Of a stretch of DNA of 64,000 nucleotides, positions 17,550 through 26,710 are shown piece after piece. Under the pieces are notes generated by a model that ran no database searches, was not told the DNA's origin, and saw nothing but the letters and a program-made list of their open reading frames with translations. Position 1 is the first letter of the stretch. Each line of letters starts with the position of its first letter. Source of the stretch: Thermococcus sp. AM4 (GTDB taxonomy: Archaea > Methanobacteriota_B > Thermococci > Thermococcales > Thermococcaceae). The stretch lies in assembly GCF_000151205.2 (NCBI RefSeq), contig NC_016051.1, positions 1,054,001 to 1,118,000 on the forward strand. The letters run 5' to 3'. The translations under genes were made by a program, and so were the position numbers.

Positions 17550-18898
17550 AGAGGAAGAAGCACGTCCTGCACCAGATTTTGTCCGAAAAGAGGAAGGCAG
17601 AAAGAATAAGGGGTGGTAACATGTCAGCCAAGGATGAATTTGGAACGACCAAGTATATTATCTACGCCGAGTTTGAAGCGAACGGTGTTGTTGAAAGGCC
17701 CGACGTCGTCGGTGCCATCTTCGGTCAAACTGAGGGTCTTCTCGGCGACGATCTCGACCTGAGGGAGCTCCAGAAGACCGGAAGGATAGGCAGGATTCGC
17801 GTTGAGGTTCACACCAAGGCCGGAAAGACCTACGGAACGATAACAGTCCCGTCGAGCCTCGACAGGGTTGAAACCGCCATTCTCGCGGCTGCCCTCGAAA
17901 CCATCGACCGCGTGGGTCCGGCAGAGGCCCACATAAAGGTCCTCCGCATAGAGGACGTCAGGGCGACCAAGAGGAAGTACATCATCGAGAGGGCCAAGGA
18001 GATACTCGAGACCCTCATGGAGGAGGAGATCCCCGAGACCCAGGAGCTCACCGAGGAGGTCAAGAAGGCAGTCAGGGCTAAGGAGCTCATCGAGTACGGG
18101 CCGGAGAAGCTTCCAGCCGGACCTCACGTCCCGTTCTCGGACTCGATCATCGTCGTTGAAGGCAGGGCCGATGTGCTCAACCTGCTCAAGCACGGCATAA
18201 AGAACGCCATAGCGGTCGAGGGGACCTCGATTCCTGAAACCATAATCAAGCTCAGCAAGGAGAGGATCGTTACCGCCTTCACCGACGGCGACCGCGGCGG
18301 CGAGCTCATCCTCAAGGAGCTCCTCCAGGTTGCCGATGTGGACTACGTTGCCCGCGCCCCGGAGGGGAAGGAGGTCGAGGAACTCACCAAGAAGGAGATA
18401 GTCAAGGCCCTGAGGAGCAAGATCCCGGCAGAGCAGGTCATCACCGAGATGTTCCACAAGGGCAAGAACTTCTACGAGATCCTGAAGGAAAAGGAGAAGA
18501 CCGCACCGGTCAAGGAGGTCAAGCCGGCACCGAAGCCCGAGCCAAAGCCTCAGCCCGTTGAGCAGAAGCCTAGGGAAGAGAGGATAATCCGGCCCATCCA
18601 GCAGGCAAAGAGCCCGGAGATAGAGAAGTTCGAGAAGTTCATAGAGCGCGTTAAGAAGGAGCAGACCGCCATACTCCTCGACGAGAACATGAACGTCATC
18701 GCCGAGATCCCGGTCAGGGACCTGCTCACGACCATCTCGAACAGGGACAACGTTTACGCCATCGTCTTCAACGGGATAATCACCCAGCGGCTCATAGACA
18801 TAGTCAGCGAGAACAACGTCCGCTACCTCGTTGGCGCGAGGAAGGCCAACGTCGTCAGAAGGCCCGTCAACCTCAAGATACTGACCTTCGCGGAGTGA
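17546..18898 (+). CDS. dnaG: DNA primase-like protein DnaG (archaeal, exosome-associated)
   Basis: In archaea DnaG mainly associates with the RNA exosome, where it helps bind poly(A)-rich RNA; bacterial-type priming activity is weak or absent. The 450-residue protein has an N-terminal archaeal helical region, a central TOPRIM domain (IIVVEGRADVLNLL near 203 and DGDRGGEL near 249), a Pro/Lys linker (KPAPKPEPKPQPVEQKP) and a C-terminal domain. Two starts are possible: ATG 17546, overlapping the TOPRIM gene stop and preceded by GGAGGGG, and ATG 17621 (MSAKDEFG), preceded by GGGTGGT. I use the first. Both have good ribosome binding sites, so two forms could exist. Confidence 0.93.
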   Translation: MKRKKHVLHQILSEKRKAERIRGGNMSAKDEFGTTKYIIYAEFEANGVVERPDVVGAIFGQTEGLLGDDLDLRELQKTGRIGRIRVEVHTKAGKTYGTITVPSSLDRVETAILAAALETIDRVGPAEAHIKVLRIEDVRATKRKYIIERAKEILETLMEEEIPETQELTEEVKKAVRAKELIEYGPEKLPAGPHVPFSDSIIVVEGRADVLNLLKHGIKNAIAVEGTSIPETIIKLSKERIVTAFTDGDRGGELILKELLQVADVDYVARAPEGKEVEELTKKEIVKALRSKIPAEQVITEMFHKGKNFYEILKEKEKTAPVKEVKPAPKPEPKPQPVEQKPREERIIRPIQQAKSPEIEKFEKFIERVKKEQTAILLDENMNVIAEIPVRDLLTTISNRDNVYAIVFNGIITQRLIDIVSENNVRYLVGARKANVVRRPVNLKILTFAE

Positions 18899-18948
18899 TT
18901 TTCCTTAACTTTATAACCCCTCCGCCTCTTCTTTTTCCGGTGATGTGA

Positions 18949-20664
18949 ATGGTGGAGCAGCTGATCTGGAAGTACGCGCTCATCAACGCCTACACCCACA
19001 AGGGAAAGGCGAACCCAAAAGCTGTTATCGGAAAGGTTCTCGGCGAGAACCCCGAGCTGAGACCAAAAGCCAGGGAGATAATCCCTCTCGTGAACGAGAT
19101 AGTCGAGAAGGTGAATAACCTCTCCCTTGAGGAGCAGGAGGCGAAGCTGAGGGAAATTTACCCCGAGTTCTTTGAGGAGAAGAAGGCCAAGAAGGAGGAG
19201 AAGAAGGGCCTTCCCCCGCTTCCCAAGGCGGAGAAGGGAAAGGTCGTCACTCGCTTCGCGCCCAACCCCGACGGTGCCTTCCACCTCGGAAACGCCCGCG
19301 CCGCTATTCTGAGCCACGAGTACGCGAGGATGTACGACGGCAAGTTCATACTCCGCTTCGACGACACCGACCCAAAGGTCAAGAGGCCGGAGCCGATTTT
19401 CTACGAGTGGATTAAAGAAGATTTGGAGTGGCTCGGCTTCAAGATTGACGAGATACACATAGCGAGCGACAGGCTCGAGATATACTACGACTACGCTGAA
19501 AAGCTGATAAGGATGGGCAAGGCCTACGTCTGCACCTGCCCGCCGGAGAAGTTCCGCGAACTGAGAGACAAGGGCATCGCCTGCCCCCACCGGGACGAGC
19601 CGGTTGAGGTTCAGCTTGAACGCTGGAGGAAGATGCTGGACGGAGAGTACAGGGAGGGCGAAGCGGTCGTCAGAATAAAGACCGACCTCAAGCATCCGAA
19701 TCCCGCCGTCAGGGACTGGCCCGCTTTGAGAATAATAGACAACCCCAACCACCCGAGGACGGGTGATAAATACCGCGTCTGGCCCCTCTACAACTTCGCA
19801 TCAGCGATAGACGACCACGAGCTTGGCGTTACGCACATCTTCCGCGGGCAGGAGCACGCCGAGAACGAGACGAGGCAGAGGTACGTTTACGAGTACCTCG
19901 GCTGGGAGTATCCAGTTACGGTGCACCACGGCAGGCTGAGCATCGAGGGCGTTATTCTCAGCAAGTCCAAGACGAGGAAGGGCATAGAGGAAGGTAAATA
20001 CCTCGGCTGGGACGACCCGAGGCTCGGAACGATTAGGGCCCTGAGGAGGCGCGGAATAAGGCCCGAGGCGATAAGGGAGCTAATCATCGAGGTTGGCCTG
20101 AAGAGGAGCGACACAACGGTAAGCTGGGACAACCTCGCGGCGATAAACAGGCGCATAATCGAGCCGATAGCTAACCGCTACTTCTTCGTCGCGGACCCGG
20201 TTCCGATGTGGATTGAGGGGGCCGAAGAGTTCGTGGCCGAGATTCCGCTCCACCCCGACCACCCCGAGAGGGGCGTTAGGAGACTCAAATTCGTCCCCGG
20301 AAAGCCGGTTTACGTCTCCAAGGACGACATGGAGCTCTTCAAGCCCGGCAACTTCGTTCGCCTTAAGGACCTTTTCAACGTCGAAATCCTTGAGGTGAGT
20401 GAAGAGGGCATCAAGGCGAGGTTCCACAGCGTTGACTATGAGGTGGCGAAAAAGAACAGGTGGAGGATGGTTCACTGGGTTACAGAGGGCAAGCCCTGCG
20501 AGGTCTGGGTTCCCGAGGGAGAGGAGCTAATCATCAGGGAGGGACTCCTTGAGGGCGACGCCGACGTTAAGGTCGACGACATAGTCCAGTTCGAGCGCTT
20601 CGGCTTCGTGAGAATAGACGAGGTAAAAGATGGAAAGGTCAGGGCGATTTTCGCCCACAAGTGA
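18949..20664 (+). CDS. gltX: Glutamyl-tRNA synthetase (class Ic, archaeal)
   Basis: Charges tRNA-Glu, and in archaea also forms Glu-tRNA-Gln for the GatDE amidotransferase. The 571-residue enzyme has an archaeal helical N-terminal extension (1-95) and the HIGH-like motif PNPDGAFHLGNARAA. It also carries FRFDDTDP-type DDTDPKVKRPE, FRGQEHAENETRQ, the KMSKS equivalent ILSKSKTRKGI and a C-terminal beta-barrel anticodon-binding domain of the GlnRS type, as expected in Archaea. ATG 18949 follows GGTGATGTGA. Its stop is one base from the stop of the convergent transporter gene. Confidence 0.96.
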   Translation: MVEQLIWKYALINAYTHKGKANPKAVIGKVLGENPELRPKAREIIPLVNEIVEKVNNLSLEEQEAKLREIYPEFFEEKKAKKEEKKGLPPLPKAEKGKVVTRFAPNPDGAFHLGNARAAILSHEYARMYDGKFILRFDDTDPKVKRPEPIFYEWIKEDLEWLGFKIDEIHIASDRLEIYYDYAEKLIRMGKAYVCTCPPEKFRELRDKGIACPHRDEPVEVQLERWRKMLDGEYREGEAVVRIKTDLKHPNPAVRDWPALRIIDNPNHPRTGDKYRVWPLYNFASAIDDHELGVTHIFRGQEHAENETRQRYVYEYLGWEYPVTVHHGRLSIEGVILSKSKTRKGIEEGKYLGWDDPRLGTIRALRRRGIRPEAIRELIIEVGLKRSDTTVSWDNLAAINRRIIEPIANRYFFVADPVPMWIEGAEEFVAEIPLHPDHPERGVRRLKFVPGKPVYVSKDDMELFKPGNFVRLKDLFNVEILEVSEEGIKARFHSVDYEVAKKNRWRMVHWVTEGKPCEVWVPEGEELIIREGLLEGDADVKVDDIVQFERFGFVRIDEVKDGKVRAIFAHK

Positions 20665-20665
20665 T

Positions 20666-21955
20666 TCACTCCGGTCCCTGGGGGACTATCTTTTCTCCCA
20701 TTATTCCCAGGAGGCCTATGAAGAGCGCGAGCACCACCGACGCGTAGTAGATGCCACCGAGCTTTATGTCGTAGTAGACCTGCGCTATGAAGCCCGCTAT
20801 AAAGAGTATCAGCGATATCAGGACGACGGCGACGTTGATCGTGCTGGGCTTCTCCTTGCCGATCATTATCGGGTAGGCCTCGAAGATCGACGTCAGGAGG
20901 AGAGAAGTCGTAACTGCCTTGAGGAACATGTCGGCAATGTTGGGCGGAGAGTCAAAGATTCCAATAACGGTAACTATGCCCATGAAGTAGAGGGCCGCCT
21001 TCGACCTGCCGAACTTCATCAGCGATTCTGTTATCTGAACCCCGATCTCAGCAGCCGGGAGGAGACTGGTGAGTCCGGCCATGAATATGGTCAACCCGAG
21101 GAACGCGAGCAGCATCGGGTGGTTTGAGAGTATCTTGGGCAGGTCACCCATGAGCGTTATCGCCTGCTCCTCACCACCGTTGGCGTATATGAGGAACTCC
21201 TCCGGCCGGTAGGGTGTGACAGCGTAGATGACGGCAAAGGTGGAGAGGAGGCCTATTATGAACTGGATGAAGACACCGGTTCCGATGATGAGCTTGGGGT
21301 TGAAGCGCTCGTTGATGAAGCTGCCGAGCATGAGGTAGAATCCGAAACCGAGGCCAACGCCGTAAATGGCACGCTCAGCGGCCGCACGGACCATCTCTAG
21401 GGATATCGGGTTCCTAGCGGTGAGCATGTTCTTCGCTATGCTCAGGTACATGGCGTTCTTGGGAACCTGGGTCTTGAAGAGGATCACTAGGACGGGAACG
21501 AGTATCACGAGGATGAAAGCTCCAATGGCCATTATCGTGAATGTCTTCTCCTTGGCGCGGGTTATGACGACGAGGATCAAGGCGATCATTATGAGCTTTG
21601 CAACGAGCCTTCCAACGGCCCCGGTTCCAAGGACTGGTGAGAGAAGCACGAGACCGGTGTTAGCGGTGTAGTACGATAGGAACATCACGCCAACCGCGAA
21701 GATCGCCAGTATCATTCCGGGTTTTCTCGAAACCTTCGTGTACAGTTCCGTGAAGTAGTAGCCGGACTTCATGACCCTCTCTGCCTCAAGAATGGCCAGG
21801 TACGTCAGTATGGCCAAAAAGATCACGTGCAGTATCAGTCCAGTCAGGCCGTACTTGAGCCACATCTGCGGAAACAGTCCTATCGTTCCTATGCCAGTCG
21901 CGAAACCAGCGACCAAAACCATCAGGTACAGGGTCCACTTTTTAATTTGATCCAT
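20666..21955 (-). CDS. Sodium-dependent transporter of the NSS/SNF family
   Basis: A 429-residue inner-membrane protein with about eleven or twelve hydrophobic segments. The LeuT-type pattern can be followed: a broken TM1 (GIGTIGLFPQMWLKYG, where family members have NVWRFPY), a TM6-like stretch YGVGLGFGFYLMLGSFI and a TM8-like FMAGLTSLLPAAEIGVQ. The family takes up amino acids or related amines with Na+. The TM1 motif departs from the usual NxWRFP, so substrate prediction is not safe. ATG 21955 follows GGGGGTGTTGAG. An inverted repeat lies about 75-120 bp upstream. Confidence 0.8.
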   Translation of the reverse strand: MDQIKKWTLYLMVLVAGFATGIGTIGLFPQMWLKYGLTGLILHVIFLAILTYLAILEAERVMKSGYYFTELYTKVSRKPGMILAIFAVGVMFLSYYTANTGLVLLSPVLGTGAVGRLVAKLIMIALILVVITRAKEKTFTIMAIGAFILVILVPVLVILFKTQVPKNAMYLSIAKNMLTARNPISLEMVRAAAERAIYGVGLGFGFYLMLGSFINERFNPKLIIGTGVFIQFIIGLLSTFAVIYAVTPYRPEEFLIYANGGEEQAITLMGDLPKILSNHPMLLAFLGLTIFMAGLTSLLPAAEIGVQITESLMKFGRSKAALYFMGIVTVIGIFDSPPNIADMFLKAVTTSLLLTSIFEAYPIMIGKEKPSTINVAVVLISLILFIAGFIAQVYYDIKLGGIYYASVVLALFIGLLGIMGEKIVPQGPE

Positions 21956-22029
21956 CTCAACACCCCCTGGAGATTTCTCAAACTTATGGGCCAGTTGAAC
22001 TTAAAATTCTTGCCGTTCTCATCGCACGA

Positions 22030-22076
22030 ATTGGGGAGTGCAGCAGAACAGTTTGTAACAGAACACTTCCCCCAAT
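22030..22076 (-). repeat. Inverted repeat with internal CAGAACA direct repeats upstream of the NSS transporter gene
   Basis: ATTGGGGAGTG (22030-22040) pairs imperfectly with CACTTCCCCCAAT (22064-22076). Between and across them CAGAACA occurs twice, 15 bp apart (22044 and 22059). It sits upstream of the transporter's TATA-like AATTTTAAG, so it could be an operator. A terminator-like role for malP is unlikely because it lies beyond that gene's stop by 50 bp, with no T tract. Confidence 0.4.
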
Positions 22077-22126
22077 AGGGGCAAAAGAGGGTAAAAAGGA
22101 TAACAAAAATTCGTTCACATGACTCC

Positions 22127-24607
22127 TCAGTCAAGGCCCCTCCACTTCACGAGGCCGAGCAGGAACCTGTGGGGCAGCTTCTCGTGATGCGGATGCACCC
22201 TGATCGCGTAGTGCCAGCAGGGATCGCCGAGGTGCCTCAGGGCACTCCCCTCGTAGGTGTAGACCCACTCGTCACCCTCACTCCTCGGATGCCTCAGCTC
22301 GACGATGTGGGGCTTTTCGATTTCATAGCCCCTGGCCCTGACCCCGTAGTAGAGCTCGACCTTTACGTCCTCCGGTGAGAGGCCGTCGAGGTAAATCCTG
22401 ACCGTCAATCTCTGCCCTTCAACCCGCGCGTCCCTTATCTCAACATTGTCCCAGGCTCCGGTAACCCGCTCCTTCCAGGCGGCTATCTCCTTGGCCCCCC
22501 TGTAGTTGTCCCTCGTCAGCCAGATGTAGTTGCTCATGGCCTTTGAGTAGAACTTGTCCATGTACTCCTTGACCATCCTGTGGGTGCTGAAGCGCGGGGC
22601 GATGCTCTTTATGCTCTCCTTCATCATGTAGATCCATCTGGAGCGGTTGCCGTAGTACGTCGGTACGACCTCGTCCTCGAGTAGGCGGTAGAGGCTCTCC
22701 GCGTCCTTGGGATCGTCCTCCTCGGTCTCCGGTTCCGTGCTCTCCTCACCTATGACCCAGCCGTTCTTGCCGTTGTAGCCCTCGACCCACCAGCCGTCGT
22801 AGATGCTCAGGTTCAGAACACCGTTCAGGCCGGCCTTCATCCCGCTCGTTCCGCTGGCTTCAAGGGGTCTGCGTGGGTTGTTGAGCCAGACGTCCACGCC
22901 GGCCACCATGAGCCTCGCGCTTCCCATGTCGTAGTTCTCGATGACGAAGATCTTCCCCCTGAATTCGGGCATTTTGCTGACCTCATAAACCCTCCTGAGA
23001 AAAGCCTTACCGCCTTCGTCCATCGGGTGGGCCTTTCCTCCGAAGACTATGTAGACCGGCCTCTCCGGGTCGTTCAGTATGCGCTTCAGCTTCTCCAGAT
23101 CGCTGAGTATCAGGGTGGCGCGCTTGTATGTGGCGAAGCGCCTCGCGAAGCCGATTATGAGGGCGTTCTCGTCCATAGCGGGAATCGGATCGTCCACGCC
23201 GAGCCTCTGGTTCCTCTCAATGGCCTTTCTCCGGAGGAGCTCTATGAACTGTCTCTTTGCCTCGAGGTGGGCCTCCCAGAGCTCCTCGTCCGGGATCCTC
23301 TCAACCGCGTACCAGATACCCTCTATGTTCGTGTGCTCGCGCCAGACCTTGCCGATGTAGCGGTCGAAGAGCTTCCTCATCTCGTTGTGCACCCACGTCA
23401 TCGTGTGCACGCCGTTGGTTATGCCCTCGATTGGTATCTCGTTCAGTGGAACCCCAGGCCAGAGGTTCTGCCACATCCGCTTGCTAACCTCCGCGTGCAG
23501 CTTGCTGACACCGTTCACGTAGCTCGACGTCCTGATCGCGAGCAGGGTCATGTTGAGCTGGTCGCCTTCCCTGCCGAGTTCGAGTAGTTCCTCCCTGCCC
23601 TCAAGGAATCCGGCGAGCCGTTTCCGAACCTCCTCAATCGGGAACCTGTCGTGGCCGGCCGGAACGGGCGTGTGCGTCGTGAAGACCGTCGTCCCCCTGA
23701 CAACGCTCAGAGCCTCGGTGAAGGTGAGGCCTTCATCCATGAGCCACGCGATCCTCTGGAGGTTTGCGAAGGCGGGATGACCCTCGTTGAGGTGGACGAC
23801 GCCGGGTTCTATTCCCAAAGCCTTCAGCAGTCTCATTCCGCCGATGCCGAGGAGGATTTCCTGCTTTATCCTCTTGTCCATCTCGGCGTTGTAGAGGTAG
23901 TCGCAGATGGTTCTGTCGTCTTTGCTGTTCTCGGGAACGTCGGTATCGAGGAGATAGATCTTCACCCTGCCGACCTGGACTTCAAAGGCCCTCGCGTAGA
24001 CCGTCCTGTCCCCTATGGGAACCTCTATTAGGAGCCTTTCCCCGTTCCTGTCGAGGACGGGCTTTATCGGCATCTCCTCAGGTCTGTACTCCGGGAAAAC
24101 CTCAATCTGGTTGCCGTTCTCGTCGATCTCCTGTCGGAAATAGCCGTGCTTATAGAGCAGGCCGACGGCTATGAATGGAAGCCCGAGATCGCTCGCGGTC
24201 TTGACGTGGTCTCCAGCCAAGATACCGAGCCCGCCGGAGTAAATCGGCAGGCTCTTGCTTATGCCGTACTCCATACACAGGTACACTATCGGCTTGTCCC
24301 ACTTGGGGTAGTTGGTCGAGAACCAGGTCGAGCTCGGGTTCATGTAGGCCTGAAACTGCTCCATAACGAGCTCGTAGAGGTTCATGAAATCGTCGTCCTT
24401 GACGAGCTCCCGGAAGCGCTCTCCCGGTGTGTCAAGGAGCAGTTTAACTGGATTTTTATAGCTCCTCCAGTGCTCCGGGTCTATGTACTCCCAGAGCTTC
24501 GTCGCACGTCTGTTCCAGCTCCACCAGTAGTTATAGGCGAGATCAACGAGTTCCCCGAGGGGGTAGGGGAGCTTTCTCCTTATTGAATCCGCAACGCTAC
24601 CGGCCAT
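22127..24607 (-). CDS. malP: Alpha-glucan (maltodextrin/glycogen) phosphorylase
   Basis: A PLP enzyme that phosphorolyses alpha-1,4-glucans to glucose-1-phosphate in the cytosol. It feeds sugar catabolism without spending ATP. The 826-residue length and sequence match the thermococcal MalP/AgpA group. Visible are MEYGISKSLPIYSGGLGILAGDH near 115, VVHLNEGHPAF, FTTHTPVPAGHD and the PLP motif EASGTSGMKAGLNGVLNLS, whose Lys binds the cofactor. The frame opens with GTG 24616; GGTGG is spaced for ATG 24607. A TGM operator lies between TATA (TTTTAAAGG, about 24652-24660) and the start, consistent with induction by maltooligosaccharides. Confidence 0.95.
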   Translation of the reverse strand: MAGSVADSIRRKLPYPLGELVDLAYNYWWSWNRRATKLWEYIDPEHWRSYKNPVKLLLDTPGERFRELVKDDDFMNLYELVMEQFQAYMNPSSTWFSTNYPKWDKPIVYLCMEYGISKSLPIYSGGLGILAGDHVKTASDLGLPFIAVGLLYKHGYFRQEIDENGNQIEVFPEYRPEEMPIKPVLDRNGERLLIEVPIGDRTVYARAFEVQVGRVKIYLLDTDVPENSKDDRTICDYLYNAEMDKRIKQEILLGIGGMRLLKALGIEPGVVHLNEGHPAFANLQRIAWLMDEGLTFTEALSVVRGTTVFTTHTPVPAGHDRFPIEEVRKRLAGFLEGREELLELGREGDQLNMTLLAIRTSSYVNGVSKLHAEVSKRMWQNLWPGVPLNEIPIEGITNGVHTMTWVHNEMRKLFDRYIGKVWREHTNIEGIWYAVERIPDEELWEAHLEAKRQFIELLRRKAIERNQRLGVDDPIPAMDENALIIGFARRFATYKRATLILSDLEKLKRILNDPERPVYIVFGGKAHPMDEGGKAFLRRVYEVSKMPEFRGKIFVIENYDMGSARLMVAGVDVWLNNPRRPLEASGTSGMKAGLNGVLNLSIYDGWWVEGYNGKNGWVIGEESTEPETEEDDPKDAESLYRLLEDEVVPTYYGNRSRWIYMMKESIKSIAPRFSTHRMVKEYMDKFYSKAMSNYIWLTRDNYRGAKEIAAWKERVTGAWDNVEIRDARVEGQRLTVRIYLDGLSPEDVKVELYYGVRARGYEIEKPHIVELRHPRSEGDEWVYTYEGSALRHLGDPCWHYAIRVHPHHEKLPHRFLLGLVKWRGLD

Positions 24608-24620
24608 GGCAACCACCGTG

Positions 24621-24637
24621 TATCATCCTTGGTGATA
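24621..24637 (-). promoter_or_regulatory. TGM operator (Tgr/TrmBL1 site) at malP
   Basis: On the gene strand TATCAC-CAAGG-ATGATA, one mismatch from TATCAC-N5-GTGATA. It lies about 15 bp downstream of the TATA element and just before the ribosome binding site, as in repressed glycolytic and glucan-degrading promoters. Function is inferred from motif and position. Confidence 0.8.
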
Positions 24638-24700
24638 CTAAGCTGTTCCGACCTTTAAAACCCTGCCGCTCGGCGTTCGACGAAAAGGGAAGAAAAAACG

Positions 24701-26578
24701 TCAGGAACCCTCGAAGGCAAAGGGACTGATGTAGTCCCCGTACTTCTCCCTGGCCTCAAGGAGCCTCTTCCGCTCCTCCTCAAGAACCCGGAAGAGCTCC
24801 TCGGGGACTTCCTTAACCTTCTCGCGGTATATTTTCTCGATGCGCTCAATCTTCGCGAGCAGTTCCGGAACCCTTATCGTGAACTGCTTCTCGTAGGCTT
24901 CCCTGCTGTAGTCCTTGTTGAGAACCTCCTTGAAGAGCCTTGCCAAGTCCTCGTACTTCGGGATGTAGCCTATCGGCGTCTCGATTGCATCGACGTCGCC
25001 ATGAACTCTTAACTCCATCCACTTGAGCCAGACGGCTTTGTCGAGCTTGTGGTTGAGCCAGTTGCCGTTCTCGTCGCGGAGGAAGTAGTTGACGGCGAAT
25101 ATCTTCGGCGTTTTCCTCAGCTTCTCGCCGAACCTCAGGTAGTTCTCGATGTACTCGCCGAGCGGGACGCTCATGAAGTCGAGTATGGCCATCGGGTTGA
25201 AGGCTCTAACCCCTTCCTTTCCAAGCGTCGCCGCCGTTGTCTCGCTCTCAAGCGATGCCCCCATCGTTATTACTCCGTGCTTCCAGTCGAAGGCTTCCCT
25301 CACCGGGGGCCAGGTGTCCTTGTCCCTGCCACCGAAAATCATTCCGCCGACCTCGACTCCGCAGGGGTTGTGGAGCGCCTCAAGGTCGACGTTCGGGAAG
25401 TGCTCGAGCGAAACGGTGAAGCGCGCGTTCTTGTGGCTCGGCGGTATCTCGTTGCCCTCTTTGTCCGTCTTGCCCTTCCACCACTTTCCGCTGTGGTTCT
25501 CTCCCTCTTCCGGAATTTCAACGCCCATCTCGTTCCAGTAGGGCTTTCCGTCCTTAATGAGGACGTTCGAGAAGATTATCTCGACCGGTGAGTGCAGGAC
25601 CTTCCAGATTATCGGGTCATCCTCCGGATTGACGCCCTGGATTATGCCGAAAACGCCCTTCTCGACGTTGGCACCGCGGGCGACGCCGTTGACCGGGAGG
25701 ATGAAGGTCAAATCGTCTCCGACTATGTTCTCCCAGGGAATCATCGCCGTTGAGGTCTTACCGCACATGCTCGGATATGCGCCGGTGAAGTAGGTCTTCC
25801 TGCCGTTCGGACCGTTTACGCGCATCAGGAACATATGCTCGCTGAGCCAGCCCTCTTTAACGGCCTTCTGGATGGTGAGCCTGAAGGCGAGCTTCTTAAG
25901 GCCGATTGTATTTCCTCCGTACTGGGTGTTGACGGAGTAAACGGTATCGTCCACGAGGTCGATGTAAATCCTTCTCTTGTCCAAGTTCTTGCTGGTCTTC
26001 CTCTCGTCGAGCTCTCCCGCCGAGTGGACGAAGCGGAAGAACTTCGCGTTCCTTCCCAGCCTTTTGAACTCCTCGTAGCCCTTTCTGTAGAGTATGAACT
26101 CGGAGTGAGCGACGTAGGCCGAGTCGGTGAGCTGAACTGCCGGAATGGTGAATATGGAGTTCTTGGGCCCGAGAACGAAGAAGCAGATGAACAGCTCTTT
26201 TCCGCGCATGACGCCCCTCATGAGCTCCCTTATCTCCTTCAGGCCCTCGTCGCGGTCCTTGGTGTTGAGGAAGGGAATCTCCTTTCCACCGGGGACGAGG
26301 AGCTTGGTGTTGGCCTTGTCCCTCGCCTGGTCGTAGTAGTTGTCGTAGTGAACCGTGTGGTTCGGCGTTTCGAGCATCTTCTCTTCTCCATAGTAGAGGG
26401 CCTTCCAGCGGACGTAATGCTCGTCCTCTTCGCTGTCGGTGCAGACGAAAACCTTGCTCGGCTCGAGCCACTCAATCCACTCCGCCAAAAAAGCGTGAAG
26501 CTCGGGGTTGTCTATCGCCTTAACCTTCTCGAACTGTTCTTCGGGGAGGAGTTCCTTGAGCTTATCGAGAGCCTCCAT
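24701..26578 (-). CDS. pckA: Phosphoenolpyruvate carboxykinase (GTP)
   Basis: Converts oxaloacetate and GTP to PEP, or runs in the reverse direction, linking C4 acids to gluconeogenesis. The 625-residue enzyme is the GTP type. Visible are YPSMCGKTSTAM (kinase P-loop with the reactive Cys), GDDLTFILPVNG (metal/nucleotide region) and EIPPSHKNARFT. GGRDKDTWPPVREAFDWKHG and FLRDENGNWLNHKLDKAVWLKW also match. ATG 26578 follows a strong GGGGGAGGAGG. The gene shares its upstream region with the degenerate phosphohexomutase gene. No TGM lies immediately upstream of its own TATA; the nearest is about 130 bp from the ATG. Confidence 0.96.
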   Translation of the reverse strand: MEALDKLKELLPEEQFEKVKAIDNPELHAFLAEWIEWLEPSKVFVCTDSEEDEHYVRWKALYYGEEKMLETPNHTVHYDNYYDQARDKANTKLLVPGGKEIPFLNTKDRDEGLKEIRELMRGVMRGKELFICFFVLGPKNSIFTIPAVQLTDSAYVAHSEFILYRKGYEEFKRLGRNAKFFRFVHSAGELDERKTSKNLDKRRIYIDLVDDTVYSVNTQYGGNTIGLKKLAFRLTIQKAVKEGWLSEHMFLMRVNGPNGRKTYFTGAYPSMCGKTSTAMIPWENIVGDDLTFILPVNGVARGANVEKGVFGIIQGVNPEDDPIIWKVLHSPVEIIFSNVLIKDGKPYWNEMGVEIPEEGENHSGKWWKGKTDKEGNEIPPSHKNARFTVSLEHFPNVDLEALHNPCGVEVGGMIFGGRDKDTWPPVREAFDWKHGVITMGASLESETTAATLGKEGVRAFNPMAILDFMSVPLGEYIENYLRFGEKLRKTPKIFAVNYFLRDENGNWLNHKLDKAVWLKWMELRVHGDVDAIETPIGYIPKYEDLARLFKEVLNKDYSREAYEKQFTIRVPELLAKIERIEKIYREKVKEVPEELFRVLEEERKRLLEAREKYGDYISPFAFEGS

Positions 26579-26710
26579 TTTTACCGCCTCCTCCCCCTCT
26601 TGGTCGATGTATTAAAATAGTTTGCCGGCGAAGTTAAGTACTCCGAAGAATATTTAAGGACATCAGCCAACAGGTTTTACTGTACTGGCCAGGGAAACCT
26701 TGAAAAGCTG

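Noticed and set aside
18823-19752. 309-codon frame opposite dnaG end and gltX
   Set aside because: Spans two real genes in antisense; no start signal and no recognisable domain.
25835-26620. 261-codon + strand frame opposite pckA
   Set aside because: Shadow frame; it runs through the pckA ribosome binding site and start.
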